From: Calditerricola satsumensis
Lineage (GTDB): Bacteria; Bacillota; Bacilli; Calditerricolales; Calditerricolaceae
Direction of reading: 5' to 3'
Length of the DNA stretch: 64,000 nucleotides
NCBI RefSeq assembly: GCF_014646935.1
Contig: NZ_BMOF01000003.1
Coordinates: forward strand, 1 to 64,000
Below, piece after piece: positions 42,673 through 51,586 of this stretch. The notes beneath the pieces are model-generated. The model was not told the DNA's origin. It saw only the letters and a program-made list of their open reading frames with translations, and made no database searches. Numbering within the stretch: position 1 is the first letter of the stretch; each line of letters opens with the position of its first letter. A program made the position numbers and the translations under genes.

Positions 42673-43335
42673 GTGAGCCGGGAAGCGTACATCGAGCGGT
42701 GGTTTGTGCGGGAAGACGAGGTGCTGCGCGCGGTGCGCGCGGGGATTGCCGCGCGGGGGATGCCGGAGATTTCCGTGACGCCCCAGTTGGGGCGGCTGTT
42801 GCATTTGCTCGTGAAGCTGGTCGGGGCGCGACGCGCGCTGGAGATCGGTGCACTCGGGGGGTATAGCGGCATCTGGATCGCCCGCGCCTTGCCGGAGGAC
42901 GGCGAATTGGTGTCCCTCGAGATCCATCCGGTGTACGCGGCGGTGGCGCGCGAACATGTCGACCGCGCCGGCGTGGGGCACAAGGTGCGCTACGAGATCG
43001 GCCCCGCCCTGGAGACGCTGCCGCGGCTCGAACAGCGGGGGGAGCGCTTTGACTTTGTCTTCATTGACGCCGACAAGGAAAACTACCCGCATTATCTGGA
43101 ATGGGCCGTGCGGCTGGCACGGCCGGGCGCGGTCATCACTGCCGACAACGTGTTTTGGCAAGACCGCATTTTTGACGAGAGGATCGAGGACGGCGCGACG
43201 CGGGGCATCCGCGCGTTTCATGAGCGCCTGGTCTCCCATCCGCGCCTGGAGGCCACGTTGCTGCCCCTCGACGACGGGTTCGCGGTGGCGCGCGTGAAAG
43301 CCGAGGCGACTGAAAACATCCGCGTCCCGGATTGA
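42673..43335 (+). CDS. Class I SAM-dependent O-methyltransferase
   Basis: A 220-residue methyltransferase of the catechol/caffeoyl-CoA O-methyltransferase group (YrrM-like). The SAM site is in RRALEIGALGGYSGIWIARA near 54-73, and metal/substrate residues lie in FDFVFIDADKENYPHYLEW near 130-148, with DN in TADNVFWQ. The physiological substrate is unknown. GGGGGAGGGAGC precedes GTG 42673. Located after ytkL on the same strand. Confidence 0.9.
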   Translation: MSREAYIERWFVREDEVLRAVRAGIAARGMPEISVTPQLGRLLHLLVKLVGARRALEIGALGGYSGIWIARALPEDGELVSLEIHPVYAAVAREHVDRAGVGHKVRYEIGPALETLPRLEQRGERFDFVFIDADKENYPHYLEWAVRLARPGAVITADNVFWQDRIFDERIEDGATRGIRAFHERLVSHPRLEATLLPLDDGFAVARVKAEATENIRVPD

Positions 43336-43412
43336 CGCGGGGCAATACCGGCGGGCAAGACGTGGAGATCCGGCGCGTCAAGCCGGTGCGCGTCCTGCCC
43401 GCCGTCATGCTG

Positions 43413-43727
43413 TTACCGCATCACGAGGTCGACGGCCAGCGCCCCGGCGATGCCGGCGGCCACGACGAGGAGGAGATGGGCACGCCGCCATGCGAGGGCT
43501 GCCGCCGCCAGCGCGCCAACGGTGGCGGATGCGGGATGCCCCGTGGCGGTGAACACCCCGGGCACGATGAGGGCGCCGAGGGCGGCATAGGGGAGGAAAC
43601 GGAAAAAACGCTCCACCGCGGGTGGCCACGCGCGTCCCGGCAGGAAGACCAGCGGCAACATGCGCGGCAGATAGGTGACCGCTCCCATGGCCACGACGAG
43701 GGCCAGAAGGCTGTCCGCATGGCTCAC
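43413..43727 (-). CDS. azlD: AzlD-type branched-chain amino-acid exporter subunit
   Basis: A 104-residue membrane protein with about four helices; AVTYLPRMLPLVFL near residue 16 is the AzlD hallmark. With AzlC it forms a branched-chain amino-acid (or analogue) exporter. ATG 43727 overlaps the azlC stop as ATGA, so the pair is coupled. Length is normal. Confidence 0.92.
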   Translation of the reverse strand: MSHADSLLALVVAMGAVTYLPRMLPLVFLPGRAWPPAVERFFRFLPYAALGALIVPGVFTATGHPASATVGALAAAALAWRRAHLLLVVAAGIAGALAVDLVMR

Positions 43728-44476
43728 GGTCTCACCTCCTTGGCGGCCGTCGTCGCGTTGCGGGAGTCAGACGTGTCGCCCTCGGCGAGGGCTGCGCCAA
43801 CGGCAGCGCCGACCACGGTGGCCAGCACGATGCGCCAACCCGGCGAAAGCGGCACCGCCGCGGCAAGGGCCGTCAAGGCGGCGTGGGTCAGGGCGGCCGA
43901 AGCGGCTACGGCGGCCACGGCACGGGAGGTGCGCATCGGCGGGATCAGGAGGCCGAGAAACATGGCGTACAGGGCGATCCCCAGGCTCGCTTGCAGCGCC
44001 TGCGGCAGGCCTGCCCCGACGACCAGGCCGAGGACCGTGCCCACGTTCCACGCGGCAAAGGCGATGGCGTTCAGGCCCAGCAGGAAGGCGGGGCGCAGCG
44101 TGGCGTCGGGCGCAAGCGCGGCGACGGCAAAGGTTTCGTCCGTCACGCCATAGGCCACGAGCGCGCGCAGCGGTTTTGGCACGCCCGGCTCGATGCGCCG
44201 GGACAGGGCCGCCGTCATGAGCAGGTGGCGCAGGTTGAGGAGAAACGTGGTCAGCACGATCTCGCTCCACGCCACGCCCAAGGCGAGGAGGTTGACGGCG
44301 ACGAACTGGCTGGCCCCGGCATAGACGAGCGCCGACATGGCCACCGCCGCCACTTCCGGAACGCCGGCCGATCGGGCGAGCACGCCAAAGGCCATGGCGA
44401 TGGGCAGGTAGCCGACGGCAATGGGCGCGCCGGCGCGAAGGCCTTGGAAAAAGGCGCGGTGCGCGTCGCGGTTCAT
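43724..44476 (-). CDS. azlC: AzlC-type branched-chain amino-acid exporter subunit
   Basis: A 250-residue membrane protein with about seven helices. GLRAGAPIAVGYLPIAMAFG near residue 12, MSALVYAGASQFVAVNLLA near 48 and LLNLRHLLMTAALS near 80 are typical of AzlC. It exports branched-chain amino acids or related compounds together with AzlD. ATG 44476 follows GGAGG. A strong minus-strand promoter lies just upstream, with a palindrome over its -10, and the divergent XRE-cupin gene is the likely regulator. Confidence 0.93.
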   Translation of the reverse strand: MNRDAHRAFFQGLRAGAPIAVGYLPIAMAFGVLARSAGVPEVAAVAMSALVYAGASQFVAVNLLALGVAWSEIVLTTFLLNLRHLLMTAALSRRIEPGVPKPLRALVAYGVTDETFAVAALAPDATLRPAFLLGLNAIAFAAWNVGTVLGLVVGAGLPQALQASLGIALYAMFLGLLIPPMRTSRAVAAVAASAALTHAALTALAAAVPLSPGWRIVLATVVGAAVGAALAEGDTSDSRNATTAAKEVRP

Positions 44477-44515
44477 CGGTTGTTGCCTCCTTTTTCGCAA
44501 GCCAAAGGATTTACA

Positions 44516-44562
44516 ATGTATTATACATTCGTACAATATAACATACAATCGGTTGACAACCG
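44516..44562. promoter_or_regulatory. azlC promoter with palindromic operator candidates
   Basis: On the minus strand TTGTAT (44548-44543), 17 bases and TATAAT (44525-44520) make a near-consensus promoter for azlCD. The perfect palindrome ATGTATTATACAT (44516-44528) covers the -10. A second palindrome, CGGTTGACAACCG (44550-44562), includes a consensus -35 TTGACA on the plus strand toward the regulator gene, although no good plus-strand -10 follows. Binding by the XRE-cupin protein would control both directions. Confidence 0.65.
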
Positions 44563-44625
44563 GTAACTCTCGAAACCCGCTTCCCATCACCGTGTCCAAA
44601 ACGTTTCCGACCTCAGGTGACTCCC

Positions 44626-45180
44626 ATGGAGCCGATTCACGTGCAGATTGGCCGCAATCTGCAGCGCCTGCGCAAACAGCGCGGGCTCAGCCTCGACAAG
44701 CTGGCCGAACTCACCGGCGTGAGCAAGGGCATGCTCGCCCAGATCGAGCGCGGCGAGTCGAGCCCGACGGTGACCACGCTGTGGAAGATTGCCGCCGGAT
44801 TGAACCTGACCTTCTCGGCGCTGATTGAGCCGGAACACCCCACGGTTACCGTCGTGCCCCGCGCCGCCACCTCCCCCGTTGTCGAGGAAGGCGGTGGGTA
44901 TCGCGTATACCCCCTGTTTCCCTTTGACCGGGCGACGCGCTTTGAAGTGTACCGGGTGGAGATGGATCCCGGCGTGACCCACGCCTCCGAGCCGCATCCC
45001 GCCGGCGTCGAGGAATACCTGCTCGTCGCCGAAGGGAGCCTCTCCGTCGACGTGGACGGCTGCACGTACACCTTGCGCGCCGGGGACGCCCTGCGCATGG
45101 CCGCGGATCGCCCCCACACGTACCGCTGCGGCGATCGGCCGACGCGGGTGCACATGCTCCTCGTCTACCCCCCGCGCTGA
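44626..45180 (+). CDS. XRE-family regulator with C-terminal cupin domain
   Basis: A 184-residue regulator. The HTH_3 DNA-binding domain spans about residues 5-65 (LRKQRGLSLDKLAELTGVSK, then GMLAQIERGESSPTVTTLWK), and a cupin sensor domain spans about 110-180 (HPAGVEEYLLVAEGSLSVDV). Similar proteins sense small molecules and regulate nearby transporter or catabolic genes. ATG 44626 is chosen; a GTG nine bases earlier is possible. It diverges from azlCD with palindromes between them, so it is probably their regulator. Confidence 0.9.
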   Translation: MEPIHVQIGRNLQRLRKQRGLSLDKLAELTGVSKGMLAQIERGESSPTVTTLWKIAAGLNLTFSALIEPEHPTVTVVPRAATSPVVEEGGGYRVYPLFPFDRATRFEVYRVEMDPGVTHASEPHPAGVEEYLLVAEGSLSVDVDGCTYTLRAGDALRMAADRPHTYRCGDRPTRVHMLLVYPPR

Positions 45181-45189
45181 GGGGCGCGG

Positions 45190-45218
45190 TTGTGTAGCGG
45201 AGCGCGCGGCGCTATAAT
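45190..45218 (+). promoter_or_regulatory. Sigma-A promoter for ytoI
   Basis: TTGTGT (45190-45195), 17 bases, TATAAT (45213-45218). The leader to the TTG start at 45294 is about 70 bases. Confidence 0.7.
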
Positions 45219-45293
45219 AGGGCAAAGTCCAGTGGATCACAGCACCGGTGAGAGGAGTACGACAGATTTTCAAAAAAGCGTGGTGACGGGGAT

Positions 45294-46604
45294 TTGACGA
45301 CGAAACACGAGCAGATTCTCCAGTACATCGAGTCCCTGGAAGTCGGGACGAAAATCTCGGTGCGCCAGATTGCCCGGGACATGGGGGTCAGCGAGGGAAC
45401 CGCCTACCGGGCGATCAAGGACGCCGAGGCGCGCGGGCTGGTCAGCACCATCGAGCGCGTCGGCACCGTGCGCATCGAGAAGAAGCAGAAGGAGAACATC
45501 GAGAAGCTCACCTTCGCCGAGGTGGTCAACATCGTCGAGGGGCACGTTCTCGGCGGGCGCGAGGGGCTGCACAAGACCCTGAACAAATTTGTGATCGGGG
45601 CCATGAAGCTGGAGGCGATGATGCGCTACGTCGAGCCGGGCAGCCTCTTGATCGTGGGCAACCGCGATCAGGCCCACAAGCTGGCCCTCGAGCACGGGGC
45701 GGCGGTGCTGATCACCGGCGGGTTTGACGCCAGCGACGAGGTGAAGCGCTTGGCCGACGAATACGCCCTGCCGCTCATCTCGAGCAGCTACGACACCTTT
45801 ACGGTGGCGTCGCTGATCAACCGGGCCATCTTTGACCGGCTGATCAAAAAAGAAATCGTTCTCGTCGAAGACATTCTCGTCCCGCGCCACGCCACGGTTG
45901 TGTTGCACCCGAACGACACCGTCGGCCGGTGGAAGGCCTTGCAGATGGAGACCGGGCATTCGCGCTATCCCGTTGTCGACGAGCACGACCGCGTCGTCGG
46001 CATCGTGACGACCAAAGACGTGATCGGCCATGAACCGGATGCGCCGATCGAGCGGGTGATGACCAAGCAGCCCCTGACGGCGTCGCCCAACATGTCCGTA
46101 GCGGCGGCCGCCCACCTGATGGTGTGGGAAGGCATCGAACTGTTGCCCGTTGTCGACGGCCAGCGGCGCCTCTTGGGCGTCGTGAGCCGCCAGGATGTCC
46201 TTAAGGCCTTGCAGTACATGCAAAAGCAGCCGCAAGTCGGCGAAACCTTCGCCGACCTGATCACCACCCGCTTCACGGAAAACCGCGTCGACGGCCAGGT
46301 GGTGCTGCAAGGCGAGGTTACGCCGCAGATGACCAACCACTTCGGGATGATGGCCACCGGCGTTCTCACCCAGGTGATCGAGGAGGCGGCGCGACGCGTC
46401 CTGCGCCAGTACAAAAAAGGCGAGTTCGTGTGCGAAAACCTCAGCGTGTACTTTCTCAAGCCCATCCAGATCGACAGCGCCATCGACGTCCACCCCCGCG
46501 TGCTCGAAGTGAGCCGTAAGTTCGGCAAGGTGGACGTGGAAGTGTACCGCGAAGGCCAGCTGGTGGCCAAAGCCGTCCTGACGGCGCAGCTCTTTGAACG
46601 CTAA
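45294..46604 (+). CDS. ytoI: YtoI-like regulator: HTH, DRTGG, CBS pair, thioesterase-like domain
   Basis: A 436-residue multidomain protein. An N-terminal winged HTH (SVRQIARDMGVSEGTAYRAI, about 20-50) is followed by a DRTGG domain (about 75-185; ending LITGGFDASDEVKRLADEY), two CBS domains (about 195-310; VVDEHDRVVGIVTTKDVI and PVVDGQRRLLGVVSRQDVL) that bind adenine nucleotides, and a hotdog-fold domain (about 320-436). This order matches B. subtilis YtoI. TTG 45294 follows GGTGACGGGG. The position before ytrI/ytrH/dnaE is also as in Bacillus. It probably senses nucleotide levels; targets are unknown. Confidence 0.92.
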   Translation: MTTKHEQILQYIESLEVGTKISVRQIARDMGVSEGTAYRAIKDAEARGLVSTIERVGTVRIEKKQKENIEKLTFAEVVNIVEGHVLGGREGLHKTLNKFVIGAMKLEAMMRYVEPGSLLIVGNRDQAHKLALEHGAAVLITGGFDASDEVKRLADEYALPLISSSYDTFTVASLINRAIFDRLIKKEIVLVEDILVPRHATVVLHPNDTVGRWKALQMETGHSRYPVVDEHDRVVGIVTTKDVIGHEPDAPIERVMTKQPLTASPNMSVAAAAHLMVWEGIELLPVVDGQRRLLGVVSRQDVLKALQYMQKQPQVGETFADLITTRFTENRVDGQVVLQGEVTPQMTNHFGMMATGVLTQVIEEAARRVLRQYKKGEFVCENLSVYFLKPIQIDSAIDVHPRVLEVSRKFGKVDVEVYREGQLVAKAVLTAQLFER

Positions 46605-46608
46605 AAAC

Positions 46609-46637
46609 CCCCGACAATGTCTGTCGGGGGTTGTCCG
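46609..46637. terminator. Hairpin terminator after ytoI
   Basis: AACCCCCGACA pairs with TGTCGGGGGTT around ATGTC, four bases past the ytoI stop. The T-run is poor (GTCC), but the same hairpin could also stop minus-strand transcription from the small gene whose stop is at 46682. Confidence 0.65.
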
Positions 46638-46681
46638 TATCGGGACCCTGCTGGCCTGTCAGCTACGTGGGTTGCGCCGAA

Positions 46682-46870
46682 TCAGGTTTCGTCGCGAAGG
46701 GGAATGTACCAAAAGCCGTAGGGCGTCCGGTCGATGTGGACGGAGAAGCCGAGGGAGTCGAGCTCTTTCTCGATGTACCGGGCCACTTCAGGCGATTCGG
46801 TGAAGGCGGAATACCCCTCTTTCAGCTTCTCCACATGGGCACGCGCAAGGCGTTTGTTGCTAATGACCAC
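46682..46870 (-). CDS. Small protein of unknown function
   Basis: A 62-residue soluble protein (VVISNKRLARAHVEKLKEGY near its start, HIDRTPYGFWYIPLRDE at its end) with a helix-helix-strand look. GTG 46870 is chosen because GGGGGGATC lies seven bases before it. B. subtilis has ytpI and nrnA (ytqI) at this position between ytoI and ytrI; this protein resembles neither. No family recognised. It is separated from ytrI (stop 46955) by 84 bases that are AT-rich and may carry its promoter. Confidence 0.6.
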   Translation of the reverse strand: MVISNKRLARAHVEKLKEGYSAFTESPEVARYIEKELDSLGFSVHIDRTPYGFWYIPLRDET

Positions 46871-46954
46871 ATCGATCCCCCCTTCCGACGCAGTTGACGC
46901 TTCCAAAGAGTTAAAAAGCACCACAAATATTATATTGTCAAAACACCTGAAACG

Positions 46955-47449
46955 TCAAGGTATCGGTTGAGCGGCGGGCTGCGCATCCATATACAAGACC
47001 ACCGTTTCCCCGACGACGAGCGTGCGCAGGGCAAGGCGGTAGGTACGGTCGTCGACGGTCACCGTCTGGTTGCCCAGCAGGCGAACGAGGGCACGGTGGG
47101 TTTCCAGCAGGCTGTTCACGGGAAGGCCGACCAAAAACCGGGCTTCCTTTTTCACGTGGCTCATGATCTCGGCTTGGAGAAAGGCGTCAAGGTTGTCGTT
47201 GACGAGCACCACCTCGAGTTTGCGCACCACCGGCTTGGCCGACCGCGCCTCTAACTTGTCCTGCAGGGCGCGCACCTCTTCTTGCAGTTTGGCGTTTTCG
47301 AGGGTGAGGGTCTTGACGGTCAGGTGGTAGCGGTCAACCTGCTGGCCGACGACGTAGAGGCACAGCACGGCACCGCACAACAGGCCGAAGAGAAAGACCA
47401 TCTCGTAGCGAAACAGGCGGGGGTGGCGGCTCGCGGGGACGATGCGCAT
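46955..47449 (-). CDS. ytrI: Sporulation membrane protein YtrI
   Basis: A 164-residue protein: a basic N-terminus, one membrane helix (about residues 16-36), a coiled coil (TLENAKLQEEVRALQDKLEA, about 45-68) and a C-terminal beta-alpha domain. This is the architecture of YtrI, needed for efficient sporulation in B. subtilis. ATG 47449 overlaps the ytrH stop as TAATG, so the two are coupled. Expression by a forespore or mother-cell sigma factor is expected but no clear promoter was identified. Confidence 0.87.
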   Translation of the reverse strand: MRIVPASRHPRLFRYEMVFLFGLLCGAVLCLYVVGQQVDRYHLTVKTLTLENAKLQEEVRALQDKLEARSAKPVVRKLEVVLVNDNLDAFLQAEIMSHVKKEARFLVGLPVNSLLETHRALVRLLGNQTVTVDDRTYRLALRTLVVGETVVLYMDAQPAAQPIP

Positions 47450-47781
47450 TACAGCCCCTCCCCTTTCGCAATCCAGTGCAGGAGGAGCGTGCCGCAGTGG
47501 GCGCCGGCGAAGGCCGACGACAGGAGCAGCACCTGTTTGATGAGCACCGAGGAGAGGTTTCCGCCTGTGACGCCGCTTTCAATGTGCTTGATGACGTCGA
47601 AGGTGCCGCCCACGGCGGCAACCAGGGCCCAGATTTTCAGCTTTTCCGCCAGGCTCAGCATCGTGTAGAGCGGCGGCAGGTTGACGAGGAGGGCTCCGAG
47701 CCCGCCGACGGAGGCCCCGCCCACCAACACACCGAAGGCGACGAAAAAGTACAGCACGGCGGTGGAGACAAATTCACTCAT
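47449..47781 (-). CDS. ytrH: Sporulation membrane protein YtrH
   Basis: A 110-residue protein with about three hydrophobic segments. FFVAFGVLVGGASVGGLGAL near residue 12 and GGTFDVIKHIESGVTGGN near 57 match YtrH, a small membrane protein required for sporulation and functionally linked to YtrI. ATG 47781 follows a G-rich site (GGGGGGGAAAG). It diverges from dnaE as in Bacillus. Confidence 0.9.
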   Translation of the reverse strand: MSEFVSTAVLYFFVAFGVLVGGASVGGLGALLVNLPPLYTMLSLAEKLKIWALVAAVGGTFDVIKHIESGVTGGNLSSVLIKQVLLLSSAFAGAHCGTLLLHWIAKGEGL

Positions 47782-47918
47782 GGCGGCTTTCCCCCCCGCA
47801 ATCCGGCGAGACTGATGGCCATCCGCGGCGGCGCGGATGGCGTGCGGCGTGGCGCATCGGCATCGTTCGGTAGATTGTATGACTCGTCCGCCGGTGCCAT
47901 GCGGAGGCGAATGTATGT

Positions 47919-47947
47919 TTGGTTCGCCCGGTGTCTTGCGCTATCAT
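47919..47947 (+). promoter_or_regulatory. Promoter for dnaE
   Basis: TTGGTT (47919-47924), 17 bases, TATCAT (47942-47947), 37 bases before the GTG start of dnaE. Confidence 0.6.
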
Positions 47948-47983
47948 TTTAGAGAAAGGAACGTTCGCGAGGGAGGATGGGAC

Positions 47984-50900
47984 GTGGCCGCCTTCGTCCA
48001 CTTGCACGTCCACAGCGAATACAGCCTGCTTGACGGCGCGGCGCGCATCGACGACCTGGCGGCGCGGGCGGCGGAGCTGGGGATGGAGGCCCTCGCCCTT
48101 ACCGACCATGGCGTCCTGTACGGCCTGATCCCCTTTTACCGGGCCTGCCTCGAACGCGGCGTGCGGCCGATCCTGGGCATGGAGGCGTATGTGGTCAACG
48201 GGTCGGCGGCGGACCGGGCGCCGCGGGACCGCCAGCCGGTGTACCACCTCACCCTGCTCGCCGAAAACGAGACGGGGTACAAAAACCTGATGCGCCTGGC
48301 CACAGAGGCGCACCTTTTGGGCATGCACCACGGCAAGCCGCGCGTCGACAAGGAGATGCTCCATCGCCACCGCGCGGGCCTCATCGCCCTCACCGGATGC
48401 CTCCGCGGCGAGGTGCCCCAGCTCCTGCTCGCCGGCAAGACGGCGGAGGCCGAGCGGGCTCTGGCTCAGTACGTGGAGATCTTCGGGCGGGACAACGTCG
48501 TGGTGGAAGTGCAGGACCATGATCTGCCCGAGGAACGGCTGGTGAACGCCCGCCTGGTGGAGCTGGCCCGCCGCGCCGGACTGGCGGTGGCGGCGACGAA
48601 CGACGTCCACTACATCCGCCGCGAGGACGCCCGTGTCCAGGAGGTGCTGATGTGCATCGCCACGGGCAAGCGCCTGGCCGACGAGAACCGGCTGCGCCTC
48701 CCCAACGACCGGTATTATTTCACCTCGGCCGAGGAAATGGCCGCGCGCTTTGCCCATCTCCCCGAGGCGCTGGAAACCACCGTGCGCCTTGCCGAGCGCT
48801 GCCGCGTGACGATTCCCCTCGGCCGGACGGTGCTGCCGCGCTTTCCCCTCCCGCCCGGCGAGCCGTCGGCCGACGCGTACCTGCGCAAGCTGTGCGAAGC
48901 GGGCGCCCGAAAGCGGTACGGAACGGTAAGCGAGGCGGTGCGCGCGCGGCTCGACCACGAGCTGGCCGTCATCGCCGAGACGGGCTTTGCCGACTACTTC
49001 CTCATCGTCTGGGACTTCATGCGCTACGCCCGCGAGCAGGGCATCCTCACCGGCCCGGGGCGGGGGTCGGCGGCGGGCAGCCTGGTGGCGTACTGCCTCG
49101 GGATTACCCAGGTCGACCCGCTCGAACACGGCCTTCTCTTTGAGCGGTTTTTGAACCGCGAGCGCGTCAGCATGCCCGACATCGACATCGATTTTTCCGA
49201 CGAGCGGCGCGACGAGGTGATCCGCTACGTCGTCGAACGCTACGGCGCCGACCACGTGGCCCAGATCATCACCTTCGGGACGATGGCCGCCCGCGCCGCG
49301 GTGCGCGACGTCGGGCGCGTCCTCGATCTGCCCTACGGCAAGGTGGATGCCGTGGCCAAGCGGATTCCCGGCGGGCCGGGCATGACCCTCGAGCGGGCAT
49401 TGCAAGAGGTGCCGCAGCTGGCGGCGCTGTACGAACAGGATCCCGAGGTGCGCCAGCTGATCGATATGGCCAAGGGGGTTGAGGGGCTGCCCCGCCATCC
49501 CTCAACCCACGCCGCGGGGGTGGTCATTTCGCGCGACCCGCTCACCGACCACACGCCGCTGACGGCCGGAAGCGGCCTGTGCCCGCTCACGCAGTACGAC
49601 ATGGCGGCCCTCGAGGCGATCGGCCTCCTCAAGATGGATTTTCTCGGCCTGCGCAACCTGACGATCATCGAGCGGACCCTCGATCACGTCGCGCGCACGA
49701 CGGGCGAGCGGCCGCGCCTCGAGGCCATTCCCTTCGACGACCCGGACACCTATGCCCTCCTCTCCTGCGCCGAGACGACGGGCATTTTCCAGCTGGAGTC
49801 GGCCGGCATGCGGCGCGTCCTGCGCGAGCTGAAGCCTTCGCGCTTCGACGACATCGTCGCCGTCCTCGCCCTGTACCGGCCGGGGCCGATGGCCTTCATC
49901 GACCAGTACATCGCCGGCAAGCGCGGCGAGCGGCCCGTCACCTACCCCCACCCCGATCTCGAGCCGATTCTCGCCCCTACCTACGGCATCCTCGTCTACC
50001 AGGAGCAGATCATGCAGGTGGCGGCGAAACTGGCCGGCTTCACCCTCGGCGAGGCCGACATCCTGCGCCGCGCGGTGGCGAAGAAGAAGCGCGAGCTCCT
50101 GGACGAGATGCGCGAGCGGTTTGTGGCCGGCTGCCGGCGCCAGGGGTACGACGAGGCGCTGGCCCACGCCGTCTACGACCTGATCGTCCGCTTCGCCGAC
50201 TACGGGTTCAACAAGGCCCACGCCGTCGCCTACGGGGTCATCGCCTACCAGATGGCCTACCTCAAGGCCCACTATCCGGCGGCGTTCATGGCCGCCCTCC
50301 TCTCCTCGGTGATGGGCAACCACGACAAGCTGGCCGAGTACGTGGAGGCCTGCCGGGAGATGGGCCTCAAGGTGCTGCCGCCCGATGTCAACGAGAGCGA
50401 CGAGGCCTTCACCGTCGTCCCCGGCGGCGTCCGCTTCGGCCTGGGGGCAATCAAGCACGTCGGCCTGCCCGCCGTGCGGGCCATCCTCGAGGCGCGCAAG
50501 GCCGGCCCGTTCCGCAACCTGTACGACTTCTGCCTGCGCGTTGACCCGCGGGCGCTGAACCGCAAAGTGCTCGAGGCGCTCATCTTTTGCGGGGCGATGG
50601 ACAGCCTGGAAGGGGACCGCGTGCAGAAGCTGGCCGTCCTCGACGACGTGCTGGACGCTGCGGCCGAGGCGCGGCGGGCGCGGGACGACGACCAGCTGGC
50701 CCTGTTCGCCGAGCCGGCCCAGGCGGCGGCCATGCCCGTCCCCTACCCTGATCTGCCGCCCTTCAGCCTGCGCGAGCGCCTCGATCACGAGCGCGAATAC
50801 CTCGGCCTGTACGTCTCCGGCCATCCCCTTGACGCCTATCGGCATGTGCTCGAGCACCCGGGGCTTCTCCCCCTTCCGGCCCTGGCCGAGCTGCGGGACG

Positions 50901-51502
50901 GCACCGTGGCCAAGGTGGCCGGCCTGGTGCGGGAGAAGAAGGGCATCCAGACGCGCAAGGGCGAGCCGATGCTCTTTCTCACCCTCGAAGACCGCGCCGG
51001 GCGCGTCGAGGTGGTGGTCTTCCCCGACGCGTACCGCCGGTACCGCGCCGTCATCGAGGGGGCCGAGGCCCTCGTAATCGAAGGCACGGTCGACCGCCAG
51101 GACGAGCAGGTGAAGCTGCTCCTGCGCCGCGCATGGGACCTCGCCGCCGTTGCCGAGCGCCTGCGCGCGTTGGAAACACGCGGCGCGGCGTCTCCCTCTC
51201 CGGCCGGCCCACCGGTGTCCCCAGCGGCCGGTTCGCCGTCGCCTGCGGACGCGTCTCCTCCGCCGGACGCGGAGGCCAGCCGCGTGTATATCAAGGTGCC
51301 GCGCCATGCCCAGACCCGTACCCATCTGGCTCGGCTGAAAGCGGTACTGGCCCTGCACGCCGGAACGGTGCCGGTGGTGCTCTACCTCGAGGCCACGGGC
51401 GAGGCTCGCGCCCTTTCCGCCCGCTACGCTGTCGCCCCCAGCGATGCCCTGCAGGCCGCCGTGGAGCGGCTGTTTGGCCCCGGCACCTATGCCGTTCGGT
51501 GA
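47984..51502 (+). CDS. dnaE: DNA polymerase III alpha subunit DnaE
   Basis: A 1172-residue C-family DNA polymerase. The PHP domain begins at once (FVHLHVHSEYSLLDGAAR); the catalytic motif MPDIDIDFSDERRDEV lies near residue 397; GLPRHPSTHAAGVVIS near 504 and GFNKAHAVAYGVIAYQMAYL near 743 are family signatures. The C-terminal OB domain contains KVAGLVREKKGIQTRKGEPM near 975. A Pro/Ala/Ser-rich linker near 1065-1095 precedes a small tail domain. In Bacillus DnaE extends primers before handing over to PolC. GTG 47984 follows GGAGG. No intein is present. Confidence 0.97.
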   Translation: MAAFVHLHVHSEYSLLDGAARIDDLAARAAELGMEALALTDHGVLYGLIPFYRACLERGVRPILGMEAYVVNGSAADRAPRDRQPVYHLTLLAENETGYKNLMRLATEAHLLGMHHGKPRVDKEMLHRHRAGLIALTGCLRGEVPQLLLAGKTAEAERALAQYVEIFGRDNVVVEVQDHDLPEERLVNARLVELARRAGLAVAATNDVHYIRREDARVQEVLMCIATGKRLADENRLRLPNDRYYFTSAEEMAARFAHLPEALETTVRLAERCRVTIPLGRTVLPRFPLPPGEPSADAYLRKLCEAGARKRYGTVSEAVRARLDHELAVIAETGFADYFLIVWDFMRYAREQGILTGPGRGSAAGSLVAYCLGITQVDPLEHGLLFERFLNRERVSMPDIDIDFSDERRDEVIRYVVERYGADHVAQIITFGTMAARAAVRDVGRVLDLPYGKVDAVAKRIPGGPGMTLERALQEVPQLAALYEQDPEVRQLIDMAKGVEGLPRHPSTHAAGVVISRDPLTDHTPLTAGSGLCPLTQYDMAALEAIGLLKMDFLGLRNLTIIERTLDHVARTTGERPRLEAIPFDDPDTYALLSCAETTGIFQLESAGMRRVLRELKPSRFDDIVAVLALYRPGPMAFIDQYIAGKRGERPVTYPHPDLEPILAPTYGILVYQEQIMQVAAKLAGFTLGEADILRRAVAKKKRELLDEMRERFVAGCRRQGYDEALAHAVYDLIVRFADYGFNKAHAVAYGVIAYQMAYLKAHYPAAFMAALLSSVMGNHDKLAEYVEACREMGLKVLPPDVNESDEAFTVVPGGVRFGLGAIKHVGLPAVRAILEARKAGPFRNLYDFCLRVDPRALNRKVLEALIFCGAMDSLEGDRVQKLAVLDDVLDAAAEARRARDDDQLALFAEPAQAAAMPVPYPDLPPFSLRERLDHEREYLGLYVSGHPLDAYRHVLEHPGLLPLPALAELRDGTVAKVAGLVREKKGIQTRKGEPMLFLTLEDRAGRVEVVVFPDAYRRYRAVIEGAEALVIEGTVDRQDEQVKLLLRRAWDLAAVAERLRALETRGAASPSPAGPPVSPAAGSPSPADASPPPDAEASRVYIKVPRHAQTRTHLARLKAVLALHAGTVPVVLYLEATGEARALSARYAVAPSDALQAAVERLFGPGTYAVR

Positions 51503-51535
51503 GCCGCAGCGCCCTCGCGCCGTGTGTGAAGGCTT

Positions 51536-51544
51536 TGCTATAAT
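51536..51544 (+). promoter_or_regulatory. Extended -10 promoter for the malic enzyme gene
   Basis: TGCTATAAT at 51536-51544 is a consensus extended -10 with no good -35. A short GC hairpin (CCCGG/CCGGG) lies between it and the ribosome site. Confidence 0.6.
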
Positions 51545-51586
51545 AGAAAAAATACCCGGAACCCGGGCAAAAGGAGGAACGTGACG

